NCBI GenBank assembly: GCA_009779015.1
Contig: WRFC01000045.1
Span: forward strand, 1 to 6,618
DNA length: 6,618 nt
DNA from: Coriobacteriia bacterium
GTDB taxonomy: Bacteria; Actinomycetota; Coriobacteriia; Coriobacteriales; UBA8131
Direction of reading: 5' to 3'
Position numbers and translations under genes: made by a program. Position 1 is the stretch's first letter; each line of letters begins with the position of its first letter. Positions 1 to 5,676 of the stretch are shown piece after piece. Under the pieces are notes generated by a model, which made no database searches, had not been told where the DNA came from, and worked only from the letters and a program-made list of their open reading frames with translations.

Positions 1-417
1 ATGCTGACGACTGCCGAGGAGCGCGAGGCCCTGCGCGAGCAGATCACCGACCGCCTGCCCTATGTTGCCTATGCGCCGGTGATCGCCATCTCGGCGTTGA
101 CCGGGCGCAGCGTCCATCGCATCTGGGAGGCCGTCGACCGGGTCTTTGCCAACTACAACTCGACGATTGCGACCTCGCGCCTGAACGCTCTGCTGACCGA
201 GCTGCGCGACTTTGGCCACACGGTCTCGCGCGGGCGCATGCACCTGCGCGTCAACTACGTGACGCAGACTGACACTTCTCCCCCTTGCTTTACGTTCTTT
301 GCCAACCACCCACAGATCGTGGATGATAATTTTATGCGCTATCTTGAGAACCGGATGCGCGCCGCCCTGCCTTTAGAGGGCACGCCGATCCGCCTGCGCT
401 TTCGGAAGAAGGACTGA
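1..417 (+). CDS. der: Ribosome-assembly GTPase Der (EngA), C-terminal part, cut by the window edge
   Basis: This is the last 138 residues of the double GTPase Der, which assists 50S ribosomal subunit maturation in the cytoplasm. The start lies upstream of the window, and the ATG at position 1 is an internal Met. Residues 1-50 are the end of the second G domain, with the G5 motif SAL at 31-33 following a hydrophobic strand. Residues 54-138 match the Der KH-like domain: the TSRLN helix start (58-62), a strand with VNYVTQT (84-90), SPPCFTFF (93-100), then RYLENRMR (113-120) and the family-typical ending EGTPIRLRFRKK. No G1-G4 motifs can be judged because they are off the window. The stop TGA is one base from the plsY start, so the two genes are translationally close and probably co-transcribed. 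Identification is strong from the KH-like domain alone. Confidence 0.95.
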   Translation: MLTTAEEREALREQITDRLPYVAYAPVIAISALTGRSVHRIWEAVDRVFANYNSTIATSRLNALLTELRDFGHTVSRGRMHLRVNYVTQTDTSPPCFTFFANHPQIVDDNFMRYLENRMRAALPLEGTPIRLRFRKKD

Positions 418-418
418 G

Positions 419-1096
419 ATGCTTGGCACTGTGCTGCTCTATGCGGCGGTTTCGCTGGTCGTCAGCTTTCTGCTGGGATCGATACCCTGGGGGCTGATTA
501 TCTCGAAGGTCTTTTATAAGGTCGATGTGCGCGAGCATGGCTCGGGCAATATCGGCACGACCAACGCCGTGCGCACGCTGGGCAAAGCCGGCGGCATCGC
601 GGTCTTTGTGCTCGATTTTCTGAAGGGCATGGCCTCCGGGCTGGTCGGCTACCTCTGCGCGGTGTTTTGCGTCTATGCGCTGCAGACCGATAGCGTGACT
701 TCTTCGCACCTGCTTGGCCTGGTCATGGGCCTGGCCTTCTTGGGCTGCGTGGGCGGGCACATCTACTCGCCTTGGCTGAAGTTCAAGGGCGGCAAAGGCA
801 TCGCCGTGGCGGTCGGCTGCATCTTCTTGGTCTTTGGGCCGTTTTTAGCGCTGGTCGAGCTGGGGGTCTTTGTCATCCTCGTCGTGGCCACGCGCTATGT
901 CAGCGTCGGCTCAATTGCGGCCGCCGTGGTCTGCCCGCTGATCGCCTGGTGGGCCTCCAGCGGCGAGCCCGTCTTTATCACCATCTGCACGCTCACGGCG
1001 CTCTTGATAATCTGGGCGCATCGCGGCAATATCAACCGGCTGCGTGCCGGCACCGAGAACCGCCTGGGTAAATTCGGCGGCGCAAAGGCAAAATAA
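419..1096 (+). CDS. plsY: Acyl-phosphate:glycerol-3-phosphate acyltransferase PlsY
   Basis: This integral membrane enzyme transfers an acyl group from acyl phosphate to glycerol 3-phosphate, giving lysophosphatidate, the first step of phospholipid synthesis. The 225 residues are slightly longer than the usual 200 or so. All three family motifs are visible: GSGNIGTTNAVRTLGK (41-56), GHIYSPWLKFKGGKG with the glycine-rich acyl-phosphate loop (113-127), and HRGNINRLRAGTENRLG (201-217). Hydrophobic stretches near 4-26, 58-88, 97-114, 127-158 and 162-200 fit the multi-pass PlsY fold. The short basic tail after motif 3 is unremarkable. The ATG lies one base after the der stop, leaving little room for another start. 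The next gene, gpsA, makes its substrate, which supports the call. No truncation or missing motif is seen. Confidence 0.96.
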   Translation: MLGTVLLYAAVSLVVSFLLGSIPWGLIISKVFYKVDVREHGSGNIGTTNAVRTLGKAGGIAVFVLDFLKGMASGLVGYLCAVFCVYALQTDSVTSSHLLGLVMGLAFLGCVGGHIYSPWLKFKGGKGIAVAVGCIFLVFGPFLALVELGVFVILVVATRYVSVGSIAAAVVCPLIAWWASSGEPVFITICTLTALLIIWAHRGNINRLRAGTENRLGKFGGAKAK

Positions 1097-1100
1097 GGAG
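1095..1100 (+). promoter_or_regulatory. Ribosome binding site of gpsA
   Basis: AAGGAG sits four bases before the gpsA ATG and shares two bases with the plsY TAA stop. It is the clearest Shine-Dalgarno match in the operon, so gpsA can be initiated independently of plsY translation, although the 8-base gap also permits coupling. The spacing is a little short. Confidence 0.7.
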
Positions 1101-1104
1101 AAGA

Positions 1105-2127
1105 ATGGTCGTCTCGTCGGGCGCGCAGGCGCAGATTGGGGTCATCGGGGCCGGCTCATGGGGGAGCGCCATCGCCTGGCTTTTGGGCGAGCAAGGCCGC
1201 CACGTGCGCTTTTGGACGCATGGGGCCGACTTGGCCGAGGCCATCAACACCCAGCACCAAAACCCGCGTTTTCTTGCCCAGACCCGTTTTGCCCAGACCG
1301 TCGTGGCCAGCGCTGACTTGGCCGAGGTGGTCAGCGGTGCCGAGTCGCTGGTCATGGTCACGCCCTCTTCGGCCGTTTCAGAGATTGCCCAGAAGATCGC
1401 TCCGCTGCTGGCTGCAACGACGCCCGTTGTCTTACTGAGCAAGGGGCTGGATTTTACGAGCGACCGCTTGCTGCTCGAGATCTTGGCCGAGCGCTTTGGC
1501 CACCCCGAGCGCCTGGCCGTGCTCTCGGGGCCAAACCATGCCGAGGAGGTCTCGCGCGGGATACCTTCGGGGACGGTCGTGGCCTCGTCAGATGCGGACT
1601 GCGCGGACTATTTTCAAAGGCTTTTTGCCACTCCGAACTTTCGTGTCTATACCTCTGACGATACGGTTGGCGTGCAGCTTTGCGGTGCCGCCAAGAACGT
1701 CATGGCTATTGCCTGCGGCCTGACCGTCGGCCTTGGCTACGGCGACAACACACTGGCCATGATCATGACCCGCGGGCTGGCCGAGATCAGCCGCCTGGTC
1801 ATTGCCTGTGGCGGCCAGCAGCAGACTTGCATGGGCCTGGCCGGCATGGGGGACCTCGTCGTGACCTGCACCTCTGTGCATTCGCGAAACCGCGCCTTTG
1901 GCCTCGAGCTGGCCCAAGGCGGCAGCCTCGAGGATTATCAGAGCCGCACGCAGATGGTTGTCGAAGGCGCCTTGGCCTGCCGCACGGTCAGCGCCCTGGC
2001 GCAGCAAAAGGGCGTAGAGATGCCGCTTTGCGAACTTGTTCGGGCCGTGGTCTGGGGCGGTGGCAACCTGGATAAAGAGATAGCTGCGCTATTCCAACGC
2101 CGATTGAAGGCCGAGTATGAGAGTTGA
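1105..2127 (+). CDS. gpsA: NAD(P)-dependent glycerol-3-phosphate dehydrogenase GpsA
   Basis: This cytoplasmic enzyme reduces dihydroxyacetone phosphate to glycerol 3-phosphate, the backbone used by PlsY encoded just upstream. Length (340 residues) is normal. The N-terminal Rossmann fold has the dinucleotide-binding GAGSWG at 15-20. Next come VTPSSA (85-90), LSKGL with K113, and SGPNHAEEVSRGIPSG (141-156), a variant of the family SGPxxAxE motif. The C-terminal helical domain carries GAAKNVMAIACG with the likely catalytic K197, GDNT (213-216), and the signature GLAGMGDLVVTCTS followed by SRNR (244-263). The start ATG is set by an AAGGAG ribosome site at 1095-1100 that overlaps the plsY stop. 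The 3' end overlaps rpe by 11 bases. The first ten residues are a short extension before the first strand and may be variable. Confidence 0.97.
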   Translation: MVVSSGAQAQIGVIGAGSWGSAIAWLLGEQGRHVRFWTHGADLAEAINTQHQNPRFLAQTRFAQTVVASADLAEVVSGAESLVMVTPSSAVSEIAQKIAPLLAATTPVVLLSKGLDFTSDRLLLEILAERFGHPERLAVLSGPNHAEEVSRGIPSGTVVASSDADCADYFQRLFATPNFRVYTSDDTVGVQLCGAAKNVMAIACGLTVGLGYGDNTLAMIMTRGLAEISRLVIACGGQQQTCMGLAGMGDLVVTCTSVHSRNRAFGLELAQGGSLEDYQSRTQMVVEGALACRTVSALAQQKGVEMPLCELVRAVVWGGGNLDKEIAALFQRRLKAEYES

Positions 2128-2920
2128 GTTCTCGCCTTCGCTTTTAAGTGCCGACTTCATGCGGCTGGCAGAGGCCGTGCGCGCGGTCGAGGCAGCGCGC
2201 CCCGAATGGCTGCACGTCGATGTCATGGACGGCCATTTTGTGCCCAACCTGACGATTGGGCCGCCGGTGGTGCGGGCCTTGAAGGCTGTCACAGATACTC
2301 CGCTAGACGTCCACCTGATGGTCTCCAACCCCGAAGAGCAGCTGGACTGGTACCTCGAGGCCGGCGCCGACCTGGTGACCGTGCACCTCGAATGCGGCGG
2401 CAGCCCCGAGGCGCCGTCGCGCATCCGCTCGCGCAATTGCGGGTCGGCGCGGGGGTCATCGGCCTCGGTCATCGCGGTCTCTTCTCCCGAAAAGGTCTTT
2501 GGGCTGTTTGAACGGGCCCATGCCGCTGGGCGTCTGGCCGGGTTGGCCATCAACCCCGGGACCCCGGCCGAGCTGGCGCTGCCCTTTTTAAGCGCGGTTG
2601 ACCTGGTCTTGGTGATGAGCGTGCATCCGGGCTTTGGCGGCCAGGGCTTTATGGCCTCGGCTTTAGAGAAGCTGCGGCTGCTCTCTTCGGCCGCTGCTGC
2701 CCAGGGGCTTGACCTGCTGATAGAGGTCGATGGCGGCATCAACGAAAAAACGGCGGCCTTGGCCGTGGCGGCTGGTGCCAACCTCTTGGTGGCGGGCACG
2801 GCGGTGCTGGGGGCGGCCGACCCGGCGGCTGCGCTAGAGCGCTTGCGCGCGGCGGCGGGCGCGGGTGCGGCGGGTGGCGCGGCGGACGGCTCGCAGCTGG
2901 CGACTTCGAACTTGGCTTGA
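2117..2920 (+). CDS. rpe: Ribulose-phosphate 3-epimerase with an atypical internal insertion
   Basis: This enzyme interconverts ribulose 5-phosphate and xylulose 5-phosphate in the pentose phosphate pathway. The TIM-barrel motifs are SPSLLSADF (6-14), WLHVDVMDGHFVPNLTIGP with metal ligands H33 and D35 (31-49), HLMV with H66 (66-69), INPGTP (145-150), MSVHPGFGGQGF (167-178), EVDGGI with catalytic D205 (203-208) and AGTAVLG (226-232). At 267 residues it is longer than the usual 215-230. The excess has two sources: an Arg/Ser/Gly-rich stretch at about 93-123, between the fourth strand (TVHLE) and its helix, and an Ala/Gly-rich tail after residue 245. The ATG overlaps the end of gpsA by 11 bases and has GAAGG at 2106-2110, six bases upstream. 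All expected catalytic residues are present, so the enzyme is probably active unless the insert distorts the barrel. Confidence 0.93.
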   Translation: MRVEFSPSLLSADFMRLAEAVRAVEAARPEWLHVDVMDGHFVPNLTIGPPVVRALKAVTDTPLDVHLMVSNPEEQLDWYLEAGADLVTVHLECGGSPEAPSRIRSRNCGSARGSSASVIAVSSPEKVFGLFERAHAAGRLAGLAINPGTPAELALPFLSAVDLVLVMSVHPGFGGQGFMASALEKLRLLSSAAAAQGLDLLIEVDGGINEKTAALAVAAGANLLVAGTAVLGAADPAAALERLRAAAGAGAAGGAADGSQLATSNLA

Positions 2921-2943
2921 TGCCTGCTAATCTGCCTCTGTAA
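2920..2943 (+). CDS. Possible seven-codon coupling ORF between rpe and the desulfurase gene
   Basis: An ATG shares bases with the rpe stop (TGATG), opens a frame coding for MPANLPL, and ends in TAA directly abutting the ATG of the desulfurase gene (TAAATG). It is in the same frame as that gene. The arrangement would allow ribosomes ending rpe to restart twice and reach the desulfurase ATG, which has no recognisable Shine-Dalgarno of its own. It may equally be chance, or a mark of a former longer N-terminus closed by a point mutation. No function is assigned. Confidence 0.3.
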   Translation: MPANLPL

Positions 2944-4359
2944 ATGCCCAAGACCCCTCGTCATTATCTTGATTATGCGGCCAGCGCGCCTCTGCGCCCC
3001 GAGGTGCTCGATGCCATGCTGCCTTGGCTTTGCGGCCCGTATGGGGACGGATATGGCAACGCCAACAGCCTCTACCGCGAGGGCAAGGCCGCCCGCCAGG
3101 CCCTGGACGAGGCGCGCCTGGTGCTTGCCCAGGCCATCGGCGCGACCCCGCCCGAGGTCGTTTTCACCTCTGGTGGCACAGAGTCGAACAACGCCCTGAT
3201 CGCCGGGCTCTCAGCGGCCTGGCGCGAGCGCGGCGGGCATGCCCGGCAGACTGGCCGGGTAATCAGCTCGGCCATCGAGCACCATGCGGTCTTAGAGCCG
3301 CTCAAGCATCTGAAGCGCGACGGCTTGAAGGTCGAGCTCTTGCGGGCCGACCGGCAGGGCTTTGTGCAACCAGAGGCCCTGGCGGCAGCCTTAGCCGCAG
3401 CCGGGGCAGTGGCAGGCACTGGTGCCTTAGCCGCAGCCGGGTCAGGTACTGGTGCAGCAGCCTGGCCTGGAGCCGGACATTCCGTCGCCTTAGTCTCGAT
3501 CATGGCGGCCAACAACGAGGTCGGGTCCCTCCAAGACCTCTCGGTCTTAGCCGCCCTGGCGCATGGGCAAGGAGCCATTTTTCATAGCGACGCTGTTCAG
3601 ATCCTCGGAAAACTGCCTTTTGATGTACAGCAACTGAACATCGATGCCGCCAGCTTCTCGGCACATAAGCTGGGCGGGCCAAAAGGCGTTGGCGCCTTTT
3701 ACCTGCGCACCGGCACCCCCTTTAGCCCCCAGGCCTTGGGGGGCGGCCAAGAGATGGGTCGGCGCAGCGGCACCCAAAATGTGGCCGGGGCAGTCGGCTT
3801 TGCCCGAGCCCTGGCGCTGTCTTTAGCCGAGCAGCAAGCCCAGGCCAAGCGCCTGAGCGATCTGCGCGACCGCCTGGCCGGCGAGCTGCTGGCGCTGGAT
3901 GCAGGCATCGAGCTGACCGTTGACCCGCGCGCCGCCGGCTTTACTGCCGAGACCGCTGCCGCTAGCCAGGGCGTCGCCCAGGGCACCAGCCAGAGCGCCA
4001 CACCGAGTGCTAGCCCAGCTACTGCCCGGGGTGCCAATCAGGCCGCCACTCCGAACACCGCCCCAGCCGCTGCCCAGGCCCCCGGGCACCAGCCCAGTTA
4101 CCTGCCCAACCTTCTCTCCCTATTAATTGCCGGCCATGAGTCCGAGAGCCTGATCATGGCGTTGGACAAGGCCGGGGTCGCGGTCTCCAGCGGCTCGGCC
4201 TGCTCGACCGGGTCGCTTGACCCGTCGCACGTCTTGACGGCGCTGGGCGTACCGCGCCGGGCCGCCGAGGGCGCCCTGCGCATCAGCCTCGGCTACGCCA
4301 GCACCAGCGCCGACATCGATGCCCTGGTCGCGGCGCTCAAACAGATATTGCGCCGCTGA
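2944..4359 (+). CDS. Cysteine desulfurase (NifS/IscS family) with two low-complexity insertions
   Basis: This PLP enzyme removes sulfur from cysteine as an enzyme-bound persulfide for Fe-S clusters or thiolated tRNA. Visible motifs are YLDYAASAPLRPEV (8-21), TSGGTESNN (75-83), EHHAVLEPL with the PLP-stacking His (112-120), ANNEVGS (189-195), HSDAVQ with D216, SAHKLGGPKG with Schiff-base K242, GRRSGTQN (272-279), and SSGSACSTG with catalytic C420. At 471 residues it is far longer than the usual 380-400. The excess is two Ala/Gly/Thr/Pro-rich blocks: about 147-178, before the strand VALVSIM, and about 335-384, just before LPNLLS. Both are made of degenerate repeats. The active-site set is complete, so activity is plausible. 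The ATG follows an in-frame TAA immediately, so no longer N-terminus is possible, and no good ribosome site precedes it. NifS, IscS and SufS-like roles cannot be separated here, since no IscU or thiI neighbour is visible. Confidence 0.93.
   Translation: MPKTPRHYLDYAASAPLRPEVLDAMLPWLCGPYGDGYGNANSLYREGKAARQALDEARLVLAQAIGATPPEVVFTSGGTESNNALIAGLSAAWRERGGHARQTGRVISSAIEHHAVLEPLKHLKRDGLKVELLRADRQGFVQPEALAAALAAAGAVAGTGALAAAGSGTGAAAWPGAGHSVALVSIMAANNEVGSLQDLSVLAALAHGQGAIFHSDAVQILGKLPFDVQQLNIDAASFSAHKLGGPKGVGAFYLRTGTPFSPQALGGGQEMGRRSGTQNVAGAVGFARALALSLAEQQAQAKRLSDLRDRLAGELLALDAGIELTVDPRAAGFTAETAAASQGVAQGTSQSATPSASPATARGANQAATPNTAPAAAQAPGHQPSYLPNLLSLLIAGHESESLIMALDKAGVAVSSGSACSTGSLDPSHVLTALGVPRRAAEGALRISLGYASTSADIDALVAALKQILRR
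3388..3441 (+). repeat. Partial tandem repeat (36-bp period) inside the desulfurase gene
   Basis: An 18-base unit beginning gccttagccgc occurs at 3388-3405 and again, identically, at 3424-3441. Both copies are followed by a related GGCACTGGTGC or GGTACTGGTGC segment. The second period is shortened by six bases. It codes for the Ala/Gly stretch ALAAAG...ALAAAG in the first insertion of the enzyme. The period is a multiple of three, so the reading frame is kept. Confidence 0.75.
3949..4092 (+). repeat. Degenerate 48-bp repeat, three units, inside the desulfurase gene
   Basis: Three consecutive 16-residue units (3949-3996, 3997-4044, 4045-4092) read ETAAASQGVAQGTSQS, ATPSASPATARGANQA and ATPNTAPAAAQAPGHQ. 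Units two and three are clearly related at DNA level (GCCACACCG at 3997, GCCACTCCG at 4045). Unit one is related only weakly, through T at unit position 2, A at position 10 and the Q-rich end. The block lies just before LPNLLS and about 35 residues ahead of the catalytic Cys loop. It is probably a flexible surface loop. Confidence 0.6.
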
Positions 4360-4370
4360 CCAAGCGGCGC
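4350..4370 (+). terminator. GC hairpin spanning the desulfurase stop codon
   Basis: GCGCCGCT (4350-4357) and AGCGGCGC (4363-4370) form a perfect 8-bp stem with the 5-base loop GACCA. The first T of the TGA stop lies in the stem and the GA in the loop. No T-run follows, so it is not a classic intrinsic terminator. It could be a U-less terminator of the kind proposed for actinobacteria, or a 3'-end RNA stabiliser. Confidence 0.5.
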
Positions 4371-4390
4371 GCCCGTCCGCGCCCGTCCGC
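4371..4390 (+). repeat. Perfect 10-bp tandem duplication
   Basis: The 10-mer gcccgtccgc is present twice in direct contact, right after the stop-codon hairpin. It is probably a slippage product in non-coding DNA. A small hairpin CCGC-cctg-GCGG (4387-4398) begins in its second copy. Confidence 0.7.
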
Positions 4391-4405
4391 CCTGGCGGCC
4401 AGCCC

Positions 4406-4425
4406 CCCGCTAGGTTGCGGGTTTT
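4406..4425 (+). terminator. Short hairpin with T-tail, likely operon terminator
   Basis: CCCGC (4406-4410) pairs with GCGGG (4417-4421) around the loop TAGGTT, followed directly by TTTT (4422-4425). The stem is short but all G-C, and the T-tail is in the right place. Together with the hairpin at 4350-4370 it would end the der-to-desulfurase transcript before the next promoter. Confidence 0.45.
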
Positions 4426-4462
4426 ACGCCCTGACCTGCCAGACGCCTTCTAGCCTCGCTCT

Positions 4463-4468
4463 TATAAT
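4463..4468 (+). promoter_or_regulatory. -10 box of the LytTR regulator gene
   Basis: TATAAT is an exact match to the consensus, in an AT-richer patch of a GC-rich intergenic region. No convincing -35 hexamer lies 16-18 bases upstream (4440-4445 reads cagacg), which would fit a promoter needing an activator. Transcription would start near 4475, leaving a short leader that contains the GGGAGG ribosome site at 4488-4493. Confidence 0.55.
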
Positions 4469-4501
4469 GATGGTCAGAAGTGATTGCGGGAGGTCAGCGC
4501 T

Positions 4502-5023
4502 TTGAAGGTCGAAGTCCAAGAGGGTTCTACGCAGATCGGGCTAGTCATCAGTTGCCCAAAGCTAAACGACGAGGTGCGCGACCTTGCGTCTCGGGTGCAG
4601 GGGCTCTGTGACCAGTGGTCGGGCGCGGGCGCGGCTTCAGCGCCGGACAGCGGCACGGCCTTCTCCCCAGGCAAATTGGCCGGGGAGAAGGACGGCGCGA
4701 CTTTTTTCATCGACCGCCAAGAGGTCCTGTACTGCGACACGGTAGACAAGCGCTATTTTATCTATACAGAGGCCGATGTCTTTGAGACACGCCTGAAGCT
4801 TTACGAGCTCGAGCGCCTGCTCATCGGGCCGGACGCTGCGATCCCCTCGGCTCCCTCAGACTTCTTTCGCAGCTCTAAATCGCAACTGACAAACATCCAG
4901 AAGATCGCCTCGCTGCGGCCAGATTTCAATGGCCGCCTCGAGGTTGTCTTAACCAACGGCGAACGGCTGATCGTCTCGCGCCAATACGCCAAGGCGCTCA
5001 AAGAAAGGCTGGGCTTGAAATGA
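4502..5023 (+). CDS. Stand-alone LytTR DNA-binding transcriptional regulator
   Basis: A 173-residue protein with no receiver domain. Positions count from the TTG at 4502, chosen because GGGAGG at 4488-4493 lies eight bases upstream and because proteins of this type tend to begin MKVEVQ or similar. Another in-frame TTG at 4484 would add six residues. Residues 1-40 form an N-terminal region (IGLVISCPKLNDEVRDLASR), followed by a Gly/Ala/Ser-rich linker near 41-65. The LytTR domain spans about 68-173: FFIDRQEVLYCDTVDKRYFIYT, the basic-hydrophobic run TRLKLYELERLL, then FFRSSKSQLTNIQKI (121-135) and VVLTNGERLIVSRQYAKALKERLGL. LytTR domains bind paired direct repeats in promoters. The stop overlaps the next gene's ATG (ATGA). 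Such pairs of LytTR regulator and membrane partner usually control their own operon, with the membrane protein restraining the regulator, so I infer the same here. Confidence 0.85.
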   Translation: MKVEVQEGSTQIGLVISCPKLNDEVRDLASRVQGLCDQWSGAGAASAPDSGTAFSPGKLAGEKDGATFFIDRQEVLYCDTVDKRYFIYTEADVFETRLKLYELERLLIGPDAAIPSAPSDFFRSSKSQLTNIQKIASLRPDFNGRLEVVLTNGERLIVSRQYAKALKERLGLK

Positions 5024-5475
5024 GAAGAGTCATGCAGTGGGTGCTTTCGTTAAAGACCCTGGCGGCCTTGCTGTTTGCCGGGTTTATCTGCGCTTACATC
5101 GTGGCGGCCTACCTTTATGCGGCCGTCATCGGCGAGCCGTCGACCTTCTCGCTGCCCTTCATCTTCATCTACGAGGCGCTTGGCCTCTCGGTTGTGATAG
5201 CAGTGCTCTGGCGCGTGCTCTTCAACGAGCAGCGCGCCCAAAAGAGGCGTTTTTTTCCGCGCCTCATCATCTTTGCCGTATTGCTGATGCTGGCGCTCGT
5301 CGTCTGCCTGCTCATCTTCTTCCCCTTCCACACCAATTGGGCCAAGCTTTGGCTACTGGTGGCCGGCGCCGTCGTGGGGGTGGTCATCTTGCTCTCGATC
5401 GTCGCCGAGCTCTACCTGCGCCAGACCGGCCGCCGCTACACCGAGCTCTTGCGCGAGTACCAGGCCAAACGCTAA
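5020..5475 (+). CDS. Four-helix membrane protein paired with the LytTR regulator (DUF3021-like)
   Basis: A 151-residue hydrophobic protein with four likely transmembrane segments, near residues 11-36, 44-67, 80-102 and 109-132. A basic cytoplasmic loop (RAQKRR, 72-77) lies between the second and third, and a charged C-terminal tail (RQTGRRYTELLREYQAKR) follows the fourth. There is no signal peptide cleavage site and no catalytic motif. Size, topology and position directly after a LytTR gene match the DUF3021-type partners that in known systems bind and inhibit their LytTR regulator. I assign that role by context, not by a diagnostic motif. Its ATG overlaps the LytTR stop by four bases (ATGA), so translation is coupled. 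It could instead be an unrelated small transport or stress membrane protein. Confidence 0.7.
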   Translation: MRRVMQWVLSLKTLAALLFAGFICAYIVAAYLYAAVIGEPSTFSLPFIFIYEALGLSVVIAVLWRVLFNEQRAQKRRFFPRLIIFAVLLMLALVVCLLIFFPFHTNWAKLWLLVAGAVVGVVILLSIVAELYLRQTGRRYTELLREYQAKR

Positions 5476-5525
5476 GGCTTTGCCCTCTGCACAGGATTCT
5501 CGGGGCTGCCGTCCCGCTGCCGCAT

Positions 5526-5573
5526 TTTTGCACGGGTTTTTCGAGTTCGTGGCACAGATCGGCCTTGAAAGAC
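5526..5573 (+). repeat. Left inverted-repeat arm
   Basis: This 48-base arm pairs with 5677-5724. It contains CGGGTTTT (5533-5540), whose complement AAAACCCG appears twice on the right side, at 5710-5717 and again at 5670-5677 at the inner edge. The arm could therefore pair in two registers over that segment. Confidence 0.9.
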
Positions 5574-5676
5574 TGATCTAAATAGGTAATCTAGTCTCTC
5601 ATTTTGTGAGTACCCAATCTACCAGCGGTTTTATTACAGGGAGAAGACCCTGGCCTCCGCACCAGCCTCAAAACCC

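Noticed and set aside
2089..2964. Long 291-codon open frame on the minus strand
   Set aside because: It lies wholly over rpe, whose motifs are clear. Its protein is Ala/Ser/Arg-rich without family motifs, as expected of an antisense frame in GC-rich DNA.
3388..4092. CRISPR-like repeat array
   Set aside because: The repeats lie in frame inside a desulfurase gene, are degenerate and have no unique spacers.
4484..4501. Earlier TTG start for the LytTR gene
   Set aside because: It has only a weak, badly spaced purine run upstream and would place the strong GGGAGG site inside the coding region. The TTG at 4502 is correctly spaced from that site.
5501..5529. Terminator after the membrane protein gene (CGGG-CCCG hairpin near TTTTT)
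   Set aside because: The stem has only four pairs with an eight-base loop, and the T-run begins eight bases later and overlaps the inverted-repeat arm. It is too weak to call.
5621..5663. tRNA-like 3' end (CCTCCGCACCA after a 5-bp hairpin)
   Set aside because: No acceptor, D or anticodon arm of tRNA geometry can be built around it, and it lies inside the inverted-repeat element.
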